In this document: positions 1-3,524 of the stretch, piece by piece
How positions within the stretch are numbered: the first letter of the stretch is position 1
Layout of the letters: each line of letters begins with the position of its first letter
Assembly: GCA_945866165.1 (NCBI GenBank)
Contig: CAMBGO010000147.1
Coordinates: 1-5,964, forward strand
Direction of reading: 5' to 3'
DNA: 5,964 bases
From: Chitinophaga pinensis
Lineage (GTDB): Bacteria; Bacteroidota; Bacteroidia; Chitinophagales; Chitinophagaceae
The notes under the pieces: generated by a model
The model's database searches: none
Seen by the model: the letters and a program-made list of their open reading frames with translations, nothing else
Told to the model about the DNA's origin: nothing
Made by a program: the position numbers and the translations under genes

Positions 1-1
1 G

Positions 2-385
2 GGAGCCGCTTATGAATATAACCCACAACATTACCATAGGTATTATACAATGACGCGCGCCACTTGTGATACGGCCGAACTTATAAAAATAACACTGCCG
101 TTGGTTGAAAGCCTTTATAGACAGGGTACAAAATACGTGAAGGCAGGAGTAATGCTTACCGGTATCGTACCGGATGATACCCTGCAAGGTGATTTGTTTT
201 CCAATCCAGTCCGGAATCAAAATAGGGCACTGATGCAGGCGATGGACAATATCAACTTTAGTATGCGTGATGATATGGTAAAGTTCGTGGCTTCTGGCCT
301 AACCCGTAATTGGAAAATGAGACAAGAGATGCGAAGTAAGCGCTTTACCACGCGGTGGGATGAGGTATATGTTGTTAAGAGTTGA
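2..385 (+). CDS. umuC: UmuC, Y-family DNA polymerase V subunit (C-terminal fragment)
   Basis: This is the last ~127 residues of a UmuC-type translesion polymerase; the reading frame is open to the left edge, so the catalytic palm/fingers and most of the little-finger domain lie outside the window. The Met at position 50 is internal, because the residues before it (…YEYNPQHYHRYYT) fit the UmuC stretch preceding the conserved T-x-D-T/S…I segment. Seen here: TCDTAELIK, then YVKAGVML, matching the YQKAGVML of E. coli UmuC. QGDLF at nt 185-199 is a good candidate sliding-clamp binding motif (E. coli UmuC has QLNLF at this place). The DUF4113-like tail follows, with LMQAMDNIN, NWKMRQEM and the terminal RFTTRWDEVYVV. 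By family knowledge UmuC works with processed UmuD in SOS mutagenic bypass at stalled forks; umuD, if present, would be upstream and out of view. The gene ends in TGA and is convergent with the next gene. Confidence 0.93.
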   Translation, partial: GAAYEYNPQHYHRYYTMTRATCDTAELIKITLPLVESLYRQGTKYVKAGVMLTGIVPDDTLQGDLFSNPVRNQNRALMQAMDNINFSMRDDMVKFVASGLTRNWKMRQEMRSKRFTTRWDEVYVVKS

Positions 386-399
386 GAATGTAAAATAGA

Positions 400-458
400 A
401 ATCAGTTATCTGTCTTCTGATTCATGATTACAAAGACAATAGGCGAATCTGTTTTTTT
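400..458. terminator. possible weak bidirectional terminator between convergent genes
   Basis: This short gap separates the convergent umuC and DUF4834-like genes. It holds an inverted repeat AATCAG (400-405) / CTGATT (417-422) with an 11-nt loop. Read on the minus strand the stem is followed by a T-rich stretch (TTTCTATTTT), which could end minus-strand transcription. On the plus strand a run of seven T lies at 452-458, preceded by GATTC (419-423) / GAATC (445-449), a short stem with a long loop. The stems are only 5-6 bp and AT-rich, so this is a positional guess. Confidence 0.3.
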
Positions 459-462
459 AAAA

Positions 463-687
463 CTATACATCTTCAAATTCAATATAATCGTCTTTATTTA
501 CTGAAGGCTTATGAGAAGTTGACTTTTCTGTAGTTCGCTGACTCGGATTGTTTTGTGCATGTTGCTGCTTAATTGAATCGAACTGCTTCTTAACTTGCTT
601 GGTCGTTCTGTAAATAGGAATTACCAGTTCAAAAATAAAACGGTAAAGAAAATAAAATGCAAAGCCAATGAGAATATAACGAAGCAT
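463..687 (-). CDS. DUF4834-like small membrane protein
   Basis: A 74-residue protein with one N-terminal hydrophobic segment (about residues 3-26, rich in F, Y, I and L), a basic region right after it (RTTKQVKKQF), a low-complexity polar linker rich in Q, N, S, T and K (about 38-64), and an acidic C-terminal end DDYIEFEDV. The architecture of membrane anchor, basic stretch, disordered linker and conserved (D/E)YI(D/E)FE(D/E) tail resembles DUF4834, a short family of unknown function found in Bacteroidota. The basic residues after the helix suggest a cytoplasmic C-terminus by the positive-inside rule. The start is the first Met and leaves the hydrophobic segment at the extreme N-terminus. No Shine-Dalgarno is visible. 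The gene lies on the same strand as the two genes to its right but is separated from the nearest by 114 nt with a strong inverted repeat, so it may be its own transcription unit. The function is unknown and the family call is from recall of the pattern. Confidence 0.72.
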   Translation of the reverse strand: MLRYILIGFAFYFLYRFIFELVIPIYRTTKQVKKQFDSIKQQHAQNNPSQRTTEKSTSHKPSVNKDDYIEFEDV

Positions 688-691
688 TTAG

Positions 692-699
692 CAAAGGTA
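692..699 (-). promoter_or_regulatory. candidate Bacteroidota -7 element upstream of the DUF4834-like gene
   Basis: On the minus strand this reads TACCTTTG, an exact match to the TAnnTTTG -7 consensus of Bacteroidota primary-sigma promoters. Only 4 nt (CTAA) separate it from the ATG, so transcription would start at or next to the start codon and the mRNA would be nearly leaderless. No TTTG sits 19-21 nt upstream; the nearest (in TTTTGTATAAC) is 27 nt away. An eight-base match with two free positions can arise by chance in AT-rich DNA. Confidence 0.25.
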
Positions 700-751
700 A
701 TAAAAATGATTTTTTATTTAGTTATACAAAAAGTGAAAGTCTAGCGTATTG

Positions 752-787
752 CGATTCTTAAGTCAATAATTAGTGGCTTAAGAATCG
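752..787. repeat. strong inverted repeat between two minus-strand genes
   Basis: The arms CGATTCTTAAG (752-762) and CTTAAGAATCG (777-787) are perfect 11-bp complements. The pairing can extend inward three more positions (763-765 with 774-776, one of them G-U), leaving an 8-nt loop. It begins 15 nt past the stop of the 99-residue gene, so it may terminate or stabilise the 3' end of the two-gene minus-strand transcript. Neither strand shows a clear T-run directly after the stem, so it is not a textbook intrinsic terminator. The symmetric core could also be a protein-binding site ahead of the DUF4834-like gene. Confidence 0.6.
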
Positions 788-801
788 TTATTTCATCAAA
801 T

Positions 802-1101
802 CTATTCCTTTCCAAAAGCCTTGTGAATCGCCTCGCCAACTTTATCTGCAAGGGTTTCAGCAAGCTTGCTTACGCCAGTTTGTAGTTTTTCGCTTTCCAT
901 GACACGTGTTGCCACATCAGCCCAAAAGTGTGTGGTGGACTTTTTTTTAGAGCCAAAAATGGAATTGAAAGTCATGCCCATGTAGTTATCTTTAAATGAA
1001 CTGAAGTTATTATCGAGCTTAGATTCGAGTTCTAACTGCTTTTTTCTAAGCTCGCTCACCCTGCGGTCAAGTGATTTTATATTGTGAATCTGTTTATTCA
1101 T
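802..1101 (-). CDS. small soluble helical protein, possibly a partner of the adjacent holin-like protein
   Basis: I do not recognise a named family. The 99-residue product has no hydrophobic segment long enough to cross a membrane. Residues 1-35 are charged and heptad-like (SLDRRVSELRKKQLELESKLDNN), suggesting a coiled coil. The middle (about 40-60) is aromatic and Lys/Ser-rich (MGMTFNSIFGSKKKSTTHFW). The C-terminal 35 residues look like an amphipathic helix (LQTGVSKLAETLADKVGEAIHKAFGKE). The start codon is 11 nt downstream of the holin-like stop, so the two genes are very probably co-transcribed. Pairing of a YqjE-type membrane protein with a small coiled-coil protein recalls the E. coli yqjD-yqjE-yqjK cluster, where YqjK is of similar size. 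That comparison is an inference from context, not from sequence similarity. There is no Shine-Dalgarno; the upstream bases are all A/T. The gene is intact. Confidence 0.8.
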   Translation of the reverse strand: MNKQIHNIKSLDRRVSELRKKQLELESKLDNNFSSFKDNYMGMTFNSIFGSKKKSTTHFWADVATRVMESEKLQTGVSKLAETLADKVGEAIHKAFGKE

Positions 1102-1112
1102 TTTTTAATAAA

Positions 1113-1505
1113 TTAATGTTCGTGCTCTTCATCAATTTCCTCTTGTAGCGATGCCTTAAGAAAAAGCCGAATGAATGGGTTTACAAAAAAGGGTTTTCTA
1201 AATACTATACAAATTAACATGATCAGTAAAAAAAGTATCCCTCCACATAAAAACCCCATGGATGCACTTCCAAGAATATCAGACATAAACCAAGAAAAGG
1301 AAATGACTAAAAACAACATAAAGAACAATAAAATGAAGCTCGTGATGAATATCAGAAGCAGGGTGCTTAACATTTTGCAAAGAACCTTGATGCTTGTTAG
1401 CTTAAAAATTTCCACCCTGGTTTCTAAATAGGCGTTTACCAGTTTTTTATTTTCTTGGTAAAAATCGGATAGGTTGTCCGCAGATGACTTGTCAGTTGCA
1501 GCCAT
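1113..1505 (-). CDS. holin-superfamily-III / YqjE-type membrane protein
   Basis: A 130-residue integral membrane protein resembling the Phage_holin_3_6 (Actinobacterial Holin-X / YqjE) group. Order: a soluble N-terminus with YLETRVEIFKL at 26-36, a family-like amphipathic motif; a long hydrophobic stretch at about 45-75 (first membrane span); a Gly/Ser turn near 79-84; a second span at about 85-102; then a basic RKPFFVNPFIRLFLKASL and an acidic EEIDEEHEH tail. Both ends are predicted cytoplasmic. Despite the family name, chromosomal members of this type are not lysis proteins; E. coli YqjE is a housekeeping inner-membrane protein of poorly known role. I chose the Met at 1505 because the longer frame, opening at 1565, adds 20 residues (MMIIMTAYFK…) unlike the family's polar N-terminus. 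It is the first gene of a probable two-gene operon diverging from rimP. No clear -33/-7 promoter or Shine-Dalgarno was found for it. Confidence 0.82.
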   Translation of the reverse strand: MAATDKSSADNLSDFYQENKKLVNAYLETRVEIFKLTSIKVLCKMLSTLLLIFITSFILLFFMLFLVISFSWFMSDILGSASMGFLCGGILFLLIMLICIVFRKPFFVNPFIRLFLKASLQEEIDEEHEH

Positions 1506-1550
1506 AGCTTGTATAATTAATTTAAAGTTAATGAATTTGAAATACGCGGT

Positions 1551-1592
1551 CATGATAATCATCATGTAAATTGGTGATTGAGATTTTTACAT
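1551..1592. repeat. overlapping short inverted repeats upstream of the holin-like gene
   Basis: Two overlapping inverted repeats lie upstream of the minus-strand operon: CATGAT / ATCATG (1551-1556 and 1561-1566, 4-nt loop) and ATGTAAA / TTTACAT (1564-1570 and 1586-1592, 15-nt loop). They share bases, so as RNA they would be mutually exclusive. They are short and AT-rich and may be chance; an operator or a leader structure is possible. Confidence 0.3.
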
Positions 1593-1630
1593 CAGCTGTC
1601 TTTTTAGTATTAATGCGGGTATCAATCTTT

Positions 1631-1661
1631 TTTGTTGTTTCGGTCAAACAGCCTATATTTG
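1631..1661 (+). promoter_or_regulatory. Bacteroidota-type promoter of the rimP-nusA-infB operon
   Basis: TTTG at 1631-1634 and TATATTTG at 1654-1661 are exact matches to the Bacteroidota primary-sigma -33 (TTTG) and -7 (TAnnTTTG) elements, separated by 19 nt, within the normal spacing. Transcription would start around 1667-1670, giving a leader of about 55 nt before the rimP ATG at 1723. It points away from the minus-strand operon. Confidence 0.78.
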
Positions 1662-1682
1662 CAATCGTAAACAAGGATGAAT

Positions 1683-1720
1683 GAAGGGAACGGATACGTT
1701 CCCTTCTCCTTTTTAAAGGA
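1683..1720 (+). promoter_or_regulatory. two abutting hairpins in the rimP leader
   Basis: GAAGGGAACG (1683-1692) and CGTTCCCTTC (1697-1706) form a perfect 10-bp stem closed by a GATA tetraloop. With no gap, TCCTT (1707-1711) and AAGGA (1716-1720) can form a second small stem, ending 2 nt before the rimP ATG. The two could stack coaxially and would fill the leader from about 15 nt after the predicted transcript start almost to the start codon. The second stem would hide the only purine-rich, Shine-Dalgarno-like bases (AAAGGA). A T-run (1710-1714) begins 3 nt after the first stem, so an imperfect attenuator is also possible. Another reading is a dimeric-regulator operator of 10-4-10 symmetry. 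The base pairing is seen directly; the regulatory role is inferred. Confidence 0.65.
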
Positions 1721-1722
1721 TA

Positions 1723-2193
1723 ATGGCAACAGAAGAAAAACAGATATCGTTGGTGCAAATGGTAGGGAAATTGCTTGAAGAAGAACAGGCTTATTTTCTC
1801 GTATCAGTAAATATCAGGCCTATTAACAATATCAGTGTTTTTATCGATGGAGATGAAGGGGTGACCATTGAAAAATGTGTTAAAATCAACAGGATGCTTT
1901 ATAAGCAAATTGTTGAAAATGAATTACTTGCAGATGGTGAATTTTCTTTGGAGGTCTCTTCGCCTGGGGTTGATGAACCATTGAAATTGAAACGTCAATA
2001 CATCAAAAATATTGGGCGGTTCCTCGAAATAGACACAATAGAAGGAAATCACCTAGAGGGAAAGTTGTTATTGGCTGATGAATCGGTAATAGAATTAGAG
2101 GAGGAAAGGGGAAAAGGGAAAAAGAAAGAGCTCATAAAGCATTGTTTGCAATATGACCACATTAAAAAAGCAATCGTTAAGGTAGTATTTTAA
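1723..2193 (+). CDS. rimP: ribosome maturation factor RimP
   Basis: A 156-residue protein of normal RimP length. RimP binds the free 30S subunit in the cytoplasm and assists its late assembly. The N-terminal alpha/beta domain (about 1-85) contains the family segments VFIDGDEGVTIEKC (39-52) and the signature VSSPGVDEPLKLKRQY (78-93). The C-terminal SH3-like domain (about 90-156) contains GRFLEI and LEGKLL. A Lys-rich stretch near 129-136 (RGKGKKKE) is a plausible RNA-contact loop. The start at 1723 gives the standard N-terminus; AAAGGA lies only 2 nt before it, too close for a typical ribosome site and inside a predicted hairpin. It is the first gene of the operon, 31 nt ahead of nusA, under the promoter at 1631-1661. 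Confidence 0.95.
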   Translation: MATEEKQISLVQMVGKLLEEEQAYFLVSVNIRPINNISVFIDGDEGVTIEKCVKINRMLYKQIVENELLADGEFSLEVSSPGVDEPLKLKRQYIKNIGRFLEIDTIEGNHLEGKLLLADESVIELEEERGKGKKKELIKHCLQYDHIKKAIVKVVF

Positions 2194-2203
2194 ATAGCAA
2201 TAA

Positions 2204-2224
2204 AGAACATTAAATGAATGTTTT
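2204..2224 (+). promoter_or_regulatory. small hairpin abutting the nusA start codon
   Basis: AACATT (2206-2211) and AATGTT (2217-2222) pair across a 5-nt loop, extendable by a G-U and an A-U pair to 2204/2224, immediately before the nusA ATG. There is no Shine-Dalgarno. The stem is short and AT-only except for one C-G pair, so it may be marginal. Two out-of-frame ATGs lie within it. Confidence 0.35.
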
Positions 2225-3472
2225 ATGGCAAGTATCAATTTAATAGAATCATTTCAGGATTTTAAGGACGCTGAAAACATAGATCGTCCAACACTTATGA
2301 AAGTATTGGAAGATGTTTTCAAAACACTCCTCAGGAAAAAATACGGCTCTGATGAGAGCTTCGATGTCATTGTAAATACTGAAAAAGGTGACCTAGAAAT
2401 AGTTCGCCGCAGAATCATTGTAGAAGATGGTGCTGTAGAGAATGCGTTAATTGAAATCGCATACAGCGATGCAGTTAAAATTGAACCCGACTTCGAAGTA
2501 GGAGAAGAACTATACGAAGAAGTGGAAATACAAGATTTTGGTCGTAGGGCCATTCTTGCTGCTAAGCAAACTTTGGCAAGCAGAATCGGAGACCTCAAAA
2601 AAAATGCACTGGTACAGAAGTATGCTGATCGAGTTGGTGATATCATCAATGCGGAAGTGTATCAAGTATGGAAAAAAGAAGTCTTGCTACTTGATGAAGA
2701 TGGTAATGAACTCATTCTTCCGAAGTCGGAGCAGATTCCTGCAGACTACTTCAAAAAGGGAGAAAGCATCCGTTCTGTTATCAAGAAAGTAGAATTGAAA
2801 AACAACAATCCTGTAATCATTCTTTCAAGAACACATCCTTCTTTCCTCGCCAAATTGCTTGAAATTGAGGTGCCTGAAATTTTCGACGGACTTATTGTAA
2901 TTCGCAAAATTGTAAGGGAACCAGGTGAAAGAGCAAAAGTTGCTGTAGAAAGTTATGACGATCGTATTGATCCGGTGGGAGCTTGCGTGGGAATGAAAGG
3001 AAGCAGGATTCATGGTATCGTTCGAGAATTGAAAAATGAAAATATAGACGTTATTAATTTCACCAATAATATTCAATTGTTGATTCAGCGTTCATTAACG
3101 CCATCAAAAATCACCCGAATGAATATTGATAATGAAGGGAAGCGTGCTGAAGTGTTTGTTTCTCCTGATCAAGTTTCACTTGCAATCGGAAAACGTGGCG
3201 TCAATATCAAACTAGCAGAAGAACTTACAGGGTTTATAATAGATGTATACAGGGACAATGAAGGAGAAATGGCCGAGTATGATATCGACTTGGATGAATT
3301 TAGTGATGAGATAGAAGGATGGATCATAGAAGAGCTCAAGCGAATCGGTTGTGATACTGCTCGCAGTGTGCTTGATCTTACTCCAACTGAATTGGAGCGC
3401 AGAACAGATTTAGAAAAAGAAACAATTGAAGAACTAAGAGAAATTCTTAGAACTGAATTTGAAAAGGAATAA
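2225..3472 (+). CDS. nusA: transcription termination/antitermination factor NusA
   Basis: A 415-residue NusA, typical of Bacteroidota and shorter than E. coli NusA (495), which carries two C-terminal acidic repeats. NusA binds RNA polymerase near the RNA exit channel and modulates pausing, intrinsic termination and antitermination. Domains: the RNA-polymerase-binding NTD, about 1-130 (RPTLMKVLEDVFKTLLRKKYG; FGRRAILAAKQTLASRI near 105-121); S1 domain about 134-203, ending in VIILSRTHPSFL; KH1 with its GMKG loop at 256-259 (DPVGACVGMKGSRI); KH2 with its GKRG loop at 322-325 (SLAIGKRGVNIKLA); and a C-terminal helix-hairpin-helix-like segment (about 362-410, ILRTEFEKE at the end). Both KH G-x-x-G loops are intact. 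The N-terminus MASINLIESF fits homologues, fixing the start at 2225. The gene ends in tandem stops TAATAA. It lies 31 nt after rimP and 52 nt before infB. Confidence 0.97.
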   Translation: MASINLIESFQDFKDAENIDRPTLMKVLEDVFKTLLRKKYGSDESFDVIVNTEKGDLEIVRRRIIVEDGAVENALIEIAYSDAVKIEPDFEVGEELYEEVEIQDFGRRAILAAKQTLASRIGDLKKNALVQKYADRVGDIINAEVYQVWKKEVLLLDEDGNELILPKSEQIPADYFKKGESIRSVIKKVELKNNNPVIILSRTHPSFLAKLLEIEVPEIFDGLIVIRKIVREPGERAKVAVESYDDRIDPVGACVGMKGSRIHGIVRELKNENIDVINFTNNIQLLIQRSLTPSKITRMNIDNEGKRAEVFVSPDQVSLAIGKRGVNIKLAEELTGFIIDVYRDNEGEMAEYDIDLDEFSDEIEGWIIEELKRIGCDTARSVLDLTPTELERRTDLEKETIEELREILRTEFEKE

Positions 3473-3512
3473 TAAGCATATAATTAGTTAGAAAATTTTT
3501 AGCACAAAAGCT

Positions 3513-3520
3513 GAAGGAGG
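3513..3520 (+). promoter_or_regulatory. strong Shine-Dalgarno sequence of infB
   Basis: GAAGGAGG, containing the near-full anti-SD complement AAGGAGG, ends 4 nt before the infB ATG at 3525. It decides the start codon. Among the five complete gene starts in the window (DUF4834-like, 99-residue protein, holin-like, rimP, nusA) plus infB, this is the only one with a well-placed Shine-Dalgarno, which stands out because Bacteroidota mostly initiate without one. Confidence 0.85.
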
Positions 3521-3524
3521 ATAA

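Noticed and set aside
50..52. ATG at 50 as the true start of a 111-residue gene
   Set aside because: The frame is open to the left edge and the residues before this Met match the UmuC pattern, so the gene is a truncated UmuC, not a small standalone protein.
451..458. T7 run as a clear intrinsic terminator of umuC
   Set aside because: Only a 5-bp stem with a long loop precedes it, so it is reported only as a weak possibility.
1113..1505. Prophage lysis module
   Set aside because: Despite the holin family name there is no endolysin, spanin, integrase or phage structural gene nearby; YqjE-type proteins are common chromosomal genes.
1506..1565. Longer N-terminus (start at 1565) for the holin-like protein
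   Set aside because: The extra 20 residues are hydrophobic and unlike the polar N-terminus that normally precedes the family's amphipathic helix; MAATDK at 1505 is a better start.
1683..1720. Metabolite riboswitch in the rimP leader
   Set aside because: The leader is too short (about 55 nt) and contains only two simple stems, with no multi-helix aptamer or known conserved core.
1528..1758. A 76-residue minus-strand reading frame overlapping the rimP start
   Set aside because: It runs antisense across the operon promoter, leader and rimP start, has no recognisable protein pattern and overlaps the better-supported features.
2254..2649. A 131-residue minus-strand reading frame within nusA
   Set aside because: Ser-rich antisense shadow of a clear nusA coding region, as are the antisense frames inside infB.
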